A stretch of 61,225 nucleotides of DNA from a virus: IMG/VR virus record IMGVR_UViG_3300048838_000781, positions 1 through 61,225 of that record. The stretch is one strand, 5' to 3'. The notes beneath the pieces were generated by a model that did not search any database, was not told the DNA's origin, and saw only the letters and a program-made list of their open reading frames with translations. The translations under genes were made by a program, and so were the position numbers. Below are positions 40,552-47,985 of this stretch, in pieces. How positions within the stretch are numbered: the stretch's first letter is position 1; every line of letters starts with the position of its first letter.

Positions 40552-41292
40552 GTGAAGAAGCTCCGTCATTCCTACGATTCCAAGGACGCGATCCCGGTCG
40601 AGGTCCTCGACTTCTACGTCGAGAAGAACGGCAAGTGGTTGCTGCAGTCCGAGGATTCCGACGCTGCCCTCGGCACCCTCGAGAAAGAGCGCGAACGCCG
40701 CACTCAGATCGAAAAGGAACTCGCCGAGCTGCGCAAGAAGGCCGATGCCCTCAAGGACATCGACCCCGAGCGCTACCAGAAGCTCGTCGAACTCGAAGAG
40801 CGACTCGACCGCGAGAAGGCCGAGTCCAAGGGCAACTACGAAAAGCTCCTCGAGATCGAGCGTGGCAAGTGGGAAAAGGAAAAGGCGAAGCTGCTGGAAG
40901 ATCTCAAGGGGTCCGACAGCTACATCGAGAAGCTTCTCGTGGATCAAGCCATCGGCAGCAAACTTGCCAAGGTCAAGCCCGCCTTCCGCGACGCGGCGAT
41001 CGCTCTCCTTCGGGAGCAGTACAAGCCGACCGTCGTGAAGGACGGCAACGATCGCAAGCCAATTGCCACGGTGGACGGAGCACAGGTCGAACTCGCAACA
41101 GCGCTGGACGGATGGTTGTCCGGGGACATCGCAAAGGAGTTTCTCCTTGCCGAGTCCAACGCTGGCGGTGGCAACACCCCCGGCCGTCCCGGTATCCCGG
41201 CCCCCGCGGCCGGGAAGCTCTCGCCGGAGCAGGCCGCAAGTCTGTCGCCCGCCGACTACGCCAAGGCTCGCAAGGAGGGACGCATCGGATAA
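40552..41292 (+). CDS. capsid scaffolding protein
   Basis: 246 aa from the GTG at 40552 with a GGGAG site. A long coiled coil (about 45-125: LEKERERRTQIEKELAELRK and on) and a Gly/Pro-rich tail, then KLSPEQAASLSPADYAKARK. This shape, and its position directly before the coat gene, mark a scaffold that guides coat assembly and then leaves the head. No protease domain is fused. Confidence 0.82.
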   Translation: MKKLRHSYDSKDAIPVEVLDFYVEKNGKWLLQSEDSDAALGTLEKERERRTQIEKELAELRKKADALKDIDPERYQKLVELEERLDREKAESKGNYEKLLEIERGKWEKEKAKLLEDLKGSDSYIEKLLVDQAIGSKLAKVKPAFRDAAIALLREQYKPTVVKDGNDRKPIATVDGAQVELATALDGWLSGDIAKEFLLAESNAGGGNTPGRPGIPAPAAGKLSPEQAASLSPADYAKARKEGRIG

Positions 41293-41329
41293 CCCGATTC
41301 CGGCGCGGTAGGCCGCGCGGGAGGTCCCA

Positions 41330-42451
41330 ATGGCAAACACTTTCCTGACTCCCTCGATCATCGGCCGAGAAGCGCTGATGATCCTCGAGAACAACCTCGT
41401 CGCGGCCAACCTCGTTCACCGTGATCACCAGTCCGAGTTCACCGGCGCCAAGGTCGGCGACACCATCACCGTTCGTGGCCCGGCGACCTTTGTAGCCAAG
41501 GAATTCACCTCGACCGTCGACGTTCAGAACGCCACCGAGTCGAGCGTCTCGCTCACCCTCGAGAAGCACTTCGACGTGACCGTCGCCGTGACCTCCAAGG
41601 ACTGGACTCTCGAGCTTCAGGACTTTTCCCGGCAAATCGTCGCTCCGGCGATGAGTGCCATCGCGGAGGGCGTGGACGGGTATCTGCTCAGCAAGTACCT
41701 CCAGGTCCACCAGTTCAGCGGCACCGCTGGTGATCCGCCGGACACCGTCGGCGATCTGGCGGCTGTGGAGAAGGTGCTCAACGACGCCCGCGTTCCAATG
41801 TCTGGCCGGTTCGCGCTGGTCAACCCGACGGCCAAGGCCGACATGATGTCGATCGAGGCGGTGCATCGCGCCGATGCTCGCGGCGACGACGGGACCGCCC
41901 TGCGCGACGCCTCGATGGGTCGCATCATGGGCATCGACTGGTACATGGCGCAGGGAATCAAGTCCCACACCACCGGCACCCTCGGGGGCACCCCCAACGT
42001 CAACGGAGCCGTCGCCGAAGGCGCCACCACGATGAACATCGAAGCTGGCGTTGGCACTGGCACGATCGTCGAAGGCGACATTTTCACGGTGGCGGGCGCT
42101 CCTGGTCAGTACCGGTTCACTGCAACCGCCGCCGCCACCGATGGCGCGATCACCGGAGCGACCTTCTATCCTCCGGCTCCGGCCGGTGGCTTCGAGAACG
42201 ACGCCGACATCACCATCATCGCCTCGCACACCGCCAACCTGGCGGGGCACCGCAACGGCCTGACCCTCGCTGTCGTGCCGCTCGAAGTGCCGATGGGGGC
42301 GGCCCGCTCCGAGTACGTCAACTACAACGGCCTCGGCATCCGGGTCGTCTACGACTACTCGGCGACGAACAAGACCGACACGATCAGCTTCGACGTGCTC
42401 TGCGGCGCGAAGGTCCAGGACCCTCGCCTCCTCTGCCGCATCCTCGGTTGA
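41330..42451 (+). CDS. major capsid protein, P22 coat family
   Basis: 373 aa. MANTFLTPSIIGREALMILE, VHRDHQSEF, GDTITVRGPATFVAKEF, FDVTVAVTSKDWTLELQDFS and the end SFDVLCGAKVQDPRLLCRIL fit the P22-type coat family with HK97 fold. An inserted beta region (about 215-300) may be the family's I-domain. It follows the scaffold by 37 bp and is followed by a strong hairpin. Confidence 0.88.
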   Translation: MANTFLTPSIIGREALMILENNLVAANLVHRDHQSEFTGAKVGDTITVRGPATFVAKEFTSTVDVQNATESSVSLTLEKHFDVTVAVTSKDWTLELQDFSRQIVAPAMSAIAEGVDGYLLSKYLQVHQFSGTAGDPPDTVGDLAAVEKVLNDARVPMSGRFALVNPTAKADMMSIEAVHRADARGDDGTALRDASMGRIMGIDWYMAQGIKSHTTGTLGGTPNVNGAVAEGATTMNIEAGVGTGTIVEGDIFTVAGAPGQYRFTATAAATDGAITGATFYPPAPAGGFENDADITIIASHTANLAGHRNGLTLAVVPLEVPMGAARSEYVNYNGLGIRVVYDYSATNKTDTISFDVLCGAKVQDPRLLCRILG

Positions 42452-42460
42452 GCCTTCTTC

Positions 42461-42504
42461 GCCTCCGGGGTCGAACGTAGAGCGTCTGCGACGACCCCGG
42501 AGGC
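42461..42504 (+). terminator. strong hairpin after coat gene
   Basis: GCCTCCGGGGTCG (42461-42473) pairs perfectly over 13 bp with CGACCCCGGAGGC (42492-42504), followed by TTACAC. It could be an attenuator or mRNA-stabilising structure, since late genes must still be read beyond it. Confidence 0.6.
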
Positions 42505-42528
42505 TTACACCTGCCCAAAGGGGACATC

Positions 42529-42792
42529 ATGAAGCGGAGCATTTGGCTGTACAACGCCGACGGAGAGCGATGCCTCGTCGACGTTGGCACAGAGCGCGAA
42601 ACCGTGCGGCGAGCCATGGGCTACCTGCCGCTCGAAGAGCGAGAAGCCCTCGACGCCCAGGAGAATTTGGGCGAAAACGAAGACGATGACGCGGGCGCCG
42701 GGGCGGGTTCGACTCCCTCGCCCGCAACCACCCCCAAGAAGAAGCCGGGCCCGAAGCCGAAGGCCAAGCCGGCGGCCGAGGGAGGTGCGTGA
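42529..42792 (+). CDS. small acidic/basic-tailed protein
   Basis: 87 aa. A short folded front (RSIWLYNADGERCLVDVGTE), an acidic middle and a Lys/Pro-rich end (KKKPGPKPKAKPAA). Between coat and connector genes; perhaps a head decoration or assembly factor, but unproven. Confidence 0.6.
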   Translation: MKRSIWLYNADGERCLVDVGTERETVRRAMGYLPLEEREALDAQENLGENEDDDAGAGAGSTPSPATTPKKKPGPKPKAKPAAEGGA

Positions 42793-43085
42793 TGCCTTGG
42801 GTCACCGACTCCCGCCGGCCCGCCCTGGGCGTGCACCAGATCCCCGACTGCGACTTCGACCCGCGGCGCCACACTCGGGCGAAGCCACCCAAGGGCCGCG
42901 AGAAGGAGGCCGCTCCGGTGGCAGGCACCGGTGCGCCCGAGATCTCGATCCAGGAGCACGAGGAAGCCGCCGCTCAGGCCGAGGCTGCCCCGAAGCCCAA
43001 GCGCAAGGCGAAGGGCAAGAAGCCCGCCGTCGCTCCGGCGGATCCGGAATCCACCGACGCGGAGGCACCGGCTACCGCCGAGTGA
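42792..43085 (+). CDS. small low-complexity head-region protein
   Basis: 97 aa from the ATG at 42792 (GGAGG site 6 bp before). Ala/Lys/Pro-rich and mostly disordered, resembling the tail of the previous gene (PKPKRKAKGKKPAVAPAD). The pair may have arisen by duplication of the tail. Function unknown. Confidence 0.55.
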   Translation: MPWVTDSRRPALGVHQIPDCDFDPRRHTRAKPPKGREKEAAPVAGTGAPEISIQEHEEAAAQAEAAPKPKRKAKGKKPAVAPADPESTDAEAPATAE

Positions 43086-43093
43086 CCTGATCC

Positions 43094-43627
43094 GTGGCGA
43101 CTCCCGACCTCATCGTGCAGTCCGGCTCGTCCGTCGTGGCGGGCGCGGACTCGTACGTCTCGATCGCCGAGGCGGCCGAGTTCCTCGAGTCCATCGGGGG
43201 CGGTCGCCTCGCGTCGTGGGAGGCCGACGACGCCGATACGGAGAAGCGGAAAGCCGCGCTCCGCGAAGCGACGCAGTGGGCGGACAACCGGTACGACTGG
43301 GTCGGCGAGATCTCGACGCTCGAGGAGGGCCGGCTGCGCTGGCCCCGCCTTGGCGTCTACAGCCGCGACGGTGTCCTCGTCACGGGTACTCCGATCGGCC
43401 TTCGTCGATTCGTCACCCTCGTGGCGCTCGAGATCCGCACCGCGGGGATCGAGACTGAGGCCGCGGCTCAGACCCTCGTCGTCAAGCGAGAAAGGGTCGG
43501 GCCGCTCGAAACCGAGTACTGGGAGCCTTCGCGGGAGACGCAGGCTCGCGTCTATCAGCTCGCCGGCCGCTACCTCGCGGGCCTGGTCGAGCCTCAGCGG
43601 ATGAGCCGACGGATGGTGCCCCGATGA
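43094..43627 (+). CDS. head-tail connector (DnaT-like/HK97 gp6-like family)
   Basis: 177 aa from the GTG at 43094. VAGADSYVSIAEAAEFLESI, REATQWADNRYDWVGE and LRWPRLGVYSRDGVLV are the pattern of the family often mislabelled as DnaT-like, which is a head-tail connector. Binds below the portal. Confidence 0.82.
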   Translation: MATPDLIVQSGSSVVAGADSYVSIAEAAEFLESIGGGRLASWEADDADTEKRKAALREATQWADNRYDWVGEISTLEEGRLRWPRLGVYSRDGVLVTGTPIGLRRFVTLVALEIRTAGIETEAAAQTLVVKRERVGPLETEYWEPSRETQARVYQLAGRYLAGLVEPQRMSRRMVPR

Positions 43628-44034
43628 GCACCGCAGCCGTACTCGCCAAAGCGGATCGAGCTGCCGCTCAGATCCAGGCCAACGGGTCGCCGATCCTCCT
43701 GCGGCACGACGGCCGCACAGTCAACCCGGCCACCGGGGCGCTCTCCGGCGCGAGCTCGCCCACGGACTACCAGGTCCGCGGGCTGGTCCAGGCACTCACG
43801 GTGCGATCCGGTGGGGCAGTGCAGGCCGGGGACGTGCTGATCACTGTCGGAGCGCGGGACCTGCCGAGCCGGCCGGTGCCTGGCGCGTGGGTCGTTTTCG
43901 TCGGCGGCTCTGACCCCGAGGCCTGGCCGGTTCCCGGCGCTGCAGGCGTCGAGCAGCTCGCAATCGTTGACTCCTCGGACGCGATCCAGCAGCTCGGGGT
44001 CTCGTTCCTCTACTCGCTGCACTGCCGGAGGTGA
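43624..44034 (+). CDS. head-closure-like protein
   Basis: 136 aa, ATGA overlap. Beta-rich (YQVRGLVQALTVRSGGAVQA, LITVGARDLPSRPVPGAWVV). Position between connector and neck genes matches head-closure (stopper) proteins of siphophages; sequence match is weak. Confidence 0.65.
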   Translation: MSTAAVLAKADRAAAQIQANGSPILLRHDGRTVNPATGALSGASSPTDYQVRGLVQALTVRSGGAVQAGDVLITVGARDLPSRPVPGAWVVFVGGSDPEAWPVPGAAGVEQLAIVDSSDAIQQLGVSFLYSLHCRR

Positions 44035-44570
44035 CGGTGGCTCAAGCACTGCCATTCAGCGAGTGGAAGCGACAGGTCGAGCGAGTCGCAGCCAAGGTTC
44101 CGATGGAGCGGGTGACACAGCTGCAGCGTCAGCTTGTGTTCCTCGCCCTGGGCGCGGCGATCGTCATGCCGAACGGTGGGCTCGCCCGCGTCACCGGCGT
44201 GATCGCGCGCACTCCGGTCGACACCGGCCGCGCACGCGCCTCCTGGATCGTGACCGTTGGCGGCAGATCGCCGCACAACCGCAGCGTGCCGGCCGAGGGT
44301 AGCTACGCCGAGCTCAAAAGCCACAACGGCGCCGTCGCGCATGGCACCGCGGCGGCCGGACAAGCGCTCGCGGGCCTCCAGCCAGGCCAGACGGTGTGGA
44401 TCTCGAGCGCTCTGCCCTACATCCTCGTGCTGGAGTTCGGCGGGTATCCGAACCCTCCCAAGGGCGGCGCCGGCAAGTCCGTCGGCGGATTCTCGCGGCA
44501 GGCACCCCGAGGCATGGTCCGGGTCACCTTCGAGGAGCTGACGCGGATCCTCCAGGAGGCCTTGCCATGA
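44031..44570 (+). CDS. neck/tail-completion protein (HK97 gp10-like)
   Basis: 179 aa from the GTG at 44031. RTPVDTGRARASWIVTVG, then YILVLEFGGYPNPPKGG and GGFSRQAPRGMVRVTFEEL, are typical of the gp10-like minor tail-completion family. Joins the head to the tail tube. Confidence 0.82.
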   Translation: MTVAQALPFSEWKRQVERVAAKVPMERVTQLQRQLVFLALGAAIVMPNGGLARVTGVIARTPVDTGRARASWIVTVGGRSPHNRSVPAEGSYAELKSHNGAVAHGTAAAGQALAGLQPGQTVWISSALPYILVLEFGGYPNPPKGGAGKSVGGFSRQAPRGMVRVTFEELTRILQEALP

Positions 44571-44956
44571 GCTGGGCTTCGACTGTCGCCGCGATCCGTG
44601 GCCACTTCGTGAGCACGTTCACCGCACTTCCCGTGATCGCCGAGAACGGCTCCTCCACGCCGCCGGCGTCCGGGTTCGTGATCCTGTCGCCGCTTTCGGC
44701 AGAGCGCCAGCAAATGACTCTCGGCCGCGACACGGCGCACTACCTGACGCCCGTCCTGCTCGAGGTCGAGGTCTACGTGCCGATCGGCACCGGTACGGCA
44801 CTCGTCGACTCCGTGGGCGATGCGGTCGAGATCGCTTGGAGCACGGCCAACGTCACCGGACTCAAGGTTTACGAGACCCAGCGCCCTGTCTACCTCGGCG
44901 AGCAGGGCGGCTGGTATCGCGCCAACGTGACCACGCGCGCAGCGGTGGAGGACTGA
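44567..44956 (+). CDS. tail terminator-like protein
   Basis: 129 aa, ATGA overlap. ASGFVILSPLSAERQQMTLG and EVEVYVPIGTGT fit the small alpha/beta tail terminator that caps the tube; placed in the expected order. The match is by pattern and position. Confidence 0.7.
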   Translation: MSWASTVAAIRGHFVSTFTALPVIAENGSSTPPASGFVILSPLSAERQQMTLGRDTAHYLTPVLLEVEVYVPIGTGTALVDSVGDAVEIAWSTANVTGLKVYETQRPVYLGEQGGWYRANVTTRAAVED

Positions 44957-44958
44957 CC

Positions 44959-45309
44959 ATGGCCGAGAACGATCAAGTCACCCTCGCCGAGATCCGCATC
45001 GGCTTGCGAGCGATCGAGGCGCAGCTCTCGAAGCTCGAGGCAAAGCTCGATGACGATCTCGAGCCCATCGTTCGGGCCCGTGCCGCGGACCGCCTCGAAG
45101 TCGACGGGATCAAGCGCGACGTCGCGGCATCGCACGACAAGCACCGCTCGCACCACGAGAGCTTCCAGCAGGTCAACAAGCGGATCGACCGCGTCGAGCA
45201 GCGCCACCGGTCGATCGCCTGGGCCCTCTTCGGAGCGCTCTTCGCAGCCGAGGCCCTACTCCGCGGGTTGCCCAACGGCTACCTGCTCAAGCTGTTTGGA
45301 GGTCCCTGA
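44959..45309 (+). CDS. coiled-coil protein with C-terminal membrane helix
   Basis: 116 aa. Coiled coil (RAIEAQLSKLEAKLDDDLEP, VNKRIDRVEQRHRS) and one hydrophobic helix near the end (IAWALFGALFAAEALLRGLP). Its stop meets the start of the next, two-helix protein, so the two are probably one functional pair, such as holin and partner. Not a tail protein by appearance. Confidence 0.65.
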   Translation: MAENDQVTLAEIRIGLRAIEAQLSKLEAKLDDDLEPIVRARAADRLEVDGIKRDVAASHDKHRSHHESFQQVNKRIDRVEQRHRSIAWALFGALFAAEALLRGLPNGYLLKLFGGP

Positions 45310-45545
45310 TGCTCATTCGAAAACTCTCGTCTCTGCGCAGCGGGCGGATCAGCAAGACCAAGGCCGCGGCGGTCGTCACCGCGGCTACCGGGTTTGCGAT
45401 CGCCATGGGCTGGATCGACATCGGCGAGGAGCAGCGCACCGCGCTCGAGCTTCTCGTGGTGGCCGTGATCGCGCTCTTCCTGCGCGACGGCATCGACGAA
45501 CGACACAACGACTCGGCCGCCTCCGACGCGGCGAAAGGGGGCTGA
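45309..45545 (+). CDS. holin-like small membrane protein
   Basis: 78 aa with two hydrophobic helices (KAAAVVTAATGFAIAMGWID and ALELLVVAVIALFLRDG) and charged ends. Size and topology fit a class II holin, which would let the endolysin (29140) out. It is far from the endolysin, between tail genes, so the call is inference. Confidence 0.6.
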   Translation: MLIRKLSSLRSGRISKTKAAAVVTAATGFAIAMGWIDIGEEQRTALELLVVAVIALFLRDGIDERHNDSAASDAAKGG

Positions 45546-45546
45546 C

Positions 45547-46713
45547 ATGCCACTCGGCGCACTCGACTACTCCGCACTCCAGATGGCCTACGCCATCGAG
45601 AGCACCTTCGGCACCGCTCCCGGCGGCAACTACAAGGTGCTGAACCTCTCCGACGAGAACATCAAGGGCAACCCGACCAAGCAGCGCAGCGGCACGGCCA
45701 AGAGCAATCGCCTCAAGGGCAAGCGCAAGCGCCTGGCCGTCGACGGCGGCGGGCCGATCAACTTCAACATGCTCTTCGGCACCCAGTTCGAGGACATGCT
45801 GGGGCTCGCCCTCTGCTCCACCTGGTCGACCCCGCTCGCGATCTCGTCGACCGCGATCAGCTTCGTTGCCTCGGACAACTCGATCAACGGCACCGGCCTT
45901 TTCGGATCCGTCACCGTCGGCCAGGTGATCAAGATCGGCGGGGCCGCGACCGGTGGGAACAACGGGTTCGCCCTGGTCGTGTCTGCCACCGCGGACAAGG
46001 TGGTGGTGGCCTGGCTCACGATCACTGACGAGGCCGCCGGAGCGACCGTCACCGTCACCGGGTCGGTGATCTCCAAGGGCGCGACCAAGCGCTCGGCCAC
46101 CTTCCAGCGCCGTCACACCGACGCCTCGACCAAGCCCTACCAGATCATCACCGGCAACCGCCTCAACACCCTCGGCCTCCGGTTCAACTTCCGCGAGTTC
46201 ATCACGGCAACGGCCGAGTTCATGGGGCTGATGCCCGGTCCCCGCACGGCCACCCCGGCGGCCTCGGGCTACACCACCGAGGACCTCGGCGAGGACCTCG
46301 ACGTCTCGAACAACATGAAGCTGTTCCGCTACGACGGCGCGATCAGCGGCAACGTCCGTGGTGTCGAGCTGAACTGGGCGAACAACATGGAGTACGTCCC
46401 GGTCGCACAGACCCCGAGCCCGGATGACATCAGCCTCGGCGACATCGACCTCACCGGCCGGTTCAGCGCCTACGTCCTCGACGGCGCGGCCTTCCTCGAC
46501 GACGCGTACGACGACACCGAGGTCGCTCTCACCTGGTCGGTCCAGCCCGCAACCGGCGGCGCCTACTTCTTCCACATCCCCGTCCTGACCTTCAACGAGG
46601 TCGGCGATCAGGGCAAGAGCGCGGCGCGCGGCCCGTGCATGGTCGACCTCAACTGGGAGGCGGAGGAGGACAGCGCCGGCCAGATCCTCTACGTCTCCAA
46701 GCACGCTGCGTGA
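45547..46713 (+). CDS. major tail tube protein
   Basis: 388 aa. YAIESTFGTAPGGNYKVLNL, RFNFREFITATAEFMG, then VRGVELNWANNMEYV follow the long tail-tube family (Pfam Phage_tube_2). The insert around 100-170 (VTVGQVIKIGGAATGGNNGF) looks like an added Ig-like domain. No sheath gene is present, so the tail is non-contractile. Confidence 0.85.
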   Translation: MPLGALDYSALQMAYAIESTFGTAPGGNYKVLNLSDENIKGNPTKQRSGTAKSNRLKGKRKRLAVDGGGPINFNMLFGTQFEDMLGLALCSTWSTPLAISSTAISFVASDNSINGTGLFGSVTVGQVIKIGGAATGGNNGFALVVSATADKVVVAWLTITDEAAGATVTVTGSVISKGATKRSATFQRRHTDASTKPYQIITGNRLNTLGLRFNFREFITATAEFMGLMPGPRTATPAASGYTTEDLGEDLDVSNNMKLFRYDGAISGNVRGVELNWANNMEYVPVAQTPSPDDISLGDIDLTGRFSAYVLDGAAFLDDAYDDTEVALTWSVQPATGGAYFFHIPVLTFNEVGDQGKSAARGPCMVDLNWEAEEDSAGQILYVSKHAA

Positions 46714-46718
46714 TCTCT

Positions 46719-46757
46719 CGGGCCGGGCTCTCTCGCCTCCGAGCTGAGCCCGGCCCG
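46719..46757 (+). terminator. strong hairpin after tail tube gene
   Basis: CGGGCCGGGCTC (46719-46730) and GAGCCCGGCCCG (46746-46757), a perfect 12-bp stem. No T-run follows; like the hairpin after the coat gene, it may attenuate or protect the mRNA. Confidence 0.6.
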
Positions 46758-46825
46758 TCGCGATACCCGGCCCGGCGATGGTCGCAGGGCTGGAACGGAT
46801 CGGAACGGCTACAGGAAAGGAAATC

Positions 46826-47272
46826 GTGAGCACCAACACCACGCAAAGCACCTTCGACCTCATCACGGGCAACTACGGCGCTGAGAACGCCAACGCCGAC
46901 ACCGGCGTTTGGCTGCAGGAGCCGAGCCTCGGCGAGAACGTGGAGGTGCTGATCGCTCGTATCGGCAACCCGGACTTCGAGCGGATGATGGACTCGATCA
47001 CTACGCCCTACGACCGCAAGCGCAAGCCCGTGCCCCGCAAAGTCCTGCGCGAGGCGATGCCGAAGGTCTACGCGGCGACGATCTGGCGAGGCATCCGCGG
47101 CTTGCCCGAGGGCATGGCTGAGCCGAACCAGGCCGAGCGCGAGCTTGCCCTGCGCAAGAGCCCGCGCTGGTTCGATCGCGTCCACGATCTGGCCGACGAG
47201 CTGAACGACGGCGTGACAGAGGAGAAGGAGGCCGCGCTGGGAAACTCCTCGACGTCCTCCGCTGGGGCGTAG
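46826..47272 (+). CDS. tail assembly chaperone (G product)
   Basis: 148 aa from the GTG at 46826 with an AGGAAAGGA site. ENVEVLIARIGNPDFERMMD then EGMAEPNQAERELALRKSPR; helical C-terminus. Position between tail tube and tape measure, and the frameshift site at its end, match lambda gpG-type chaperones that bind the tape measure protein. Confidence 0.8.
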   Translation: MSTNTTQSTFDLITGNYGAENANADTGVWLQEPSLGENVEVLIARIGNPDFERMMDSITTPYDRKRKPVPRKVLREAMPKVYAATIWRGIRGLPEGMAEPNQAERELALRKSPRWFDRVHDLADELNDGVTEEKEAALGNSSTSSAGA

Positions 47273-47646
47273 AGCACGACGAAGAGGCGATCGCCTTCTT
47301 TGACTCGATCACGGATGAGAACCCCGACACCCCGACACCGCTGGACGATCGGCCCGAGCTCTGGACCTCGAATCAGGCTCATTGGTCGGCGTTCGTCTAC
47401 GTGTCGGGGTTCAGCGGCGGGATGGGCGGAGGCGCCTCATACGAAGCGCTCGAGGGCTGGCTGCGCAACCACGAGCAACGCATCGATCACGCGACACGAC
47501 TGGAGATCCTGGAATGGGTTCCCGTGTTGCTGAGAGAAGCGGCGCAGCTGTCTCGAGCCAAGGCCGAGGCGGAGGTGGAGCGCAAGAGGGCGTCGACCAG
47601 GTCCGCGCCGAGCTCCAGGAGACCGCAGTCGCGCTCGCGCGAGTGA
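46826..47646 (+). CDS. tail assembly chaperone fusion (G-T) by -1 frameshift
   Basis: Ribosomes that slip back one base at 47239-47245 pass the stop at 47270-47272 and add about 134 aa: LLDVLRWGVEHDEEAIAFFD, then SAFVYVSGFSGGMGGG and EGWLRNHEQRIDHATRLEIL, ending at 47646. The extension has no good start of its own, which fits the T domain of lambda gpGT. A minor product that tethers the tape measure to the tube protein. Confidence 0.8.
47239..47245 (+). promoter_or_regulatory. -1 ribosomal frameshift slippery site
   Basis: G-GGA-AAC in the zero frame is a canonical X-XXY-YYZ heptamer, 25 bases before the zero-frame stop. Confidence 0.85.
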
Positions 47647-47984
47647 TCGACGATCCGGCGGTCATCGCGCAGAAGCTCGGGGAAGAGGTCGCGCGACGAT
47701 GGCCTGACCGGGTCCGGTCTGCCTGGTGGATCACGGTGACCGGTGACCCTCGACGCGACAAGGGCATCGAGATCGAGATCCTCCGGCGGCCGGTCGGTCG
47801 GTTCGAGTCGCTGCGCTTGTCCGCGGTCGTGGGCAGGGAGACGTACGGGGCTGGCTTGTTCGCCGACGTGTGGGAGGGCGAGGCGGCCGGTCGATACGTG
47901 ACGGCCAGCGTCGGCATCGGCGGCGCGAAACCCTATGCCGGGGGACGCTGGGAGGCGTTTGTCGGCGTCAGCGTGAGGTTCTGA
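47643..47984 (+). CDS. small tail-region protein
   Basis: 113 aa from the GTG at 47643, overlapping the stop of the G-T frame. VARRWPDRVRSAWWITVTGD then VGIGGAKPYAGGRWEAFVGV; beta-rich. Lies directly before the tape measure; perhaps a tail assembly factor. Not recognised. Confidence 0.65.
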   Translation: MIDDPAVIAQKLGEEVARRWPDRVRSAWWITVTGDPRRDKGIEIEILRRPVGRFESLRLSAVVGRETYGAGLFADVWEGEAAGRYVTASVGIGGAKPYAGGRWEAFVGVSVRF

Positions 47985-47985
47985 C

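Noticed and set aside
45385-46872. 495-aa open frame on the minus strand
   Set aside because: Antisense to the tail tube gene; no motif.
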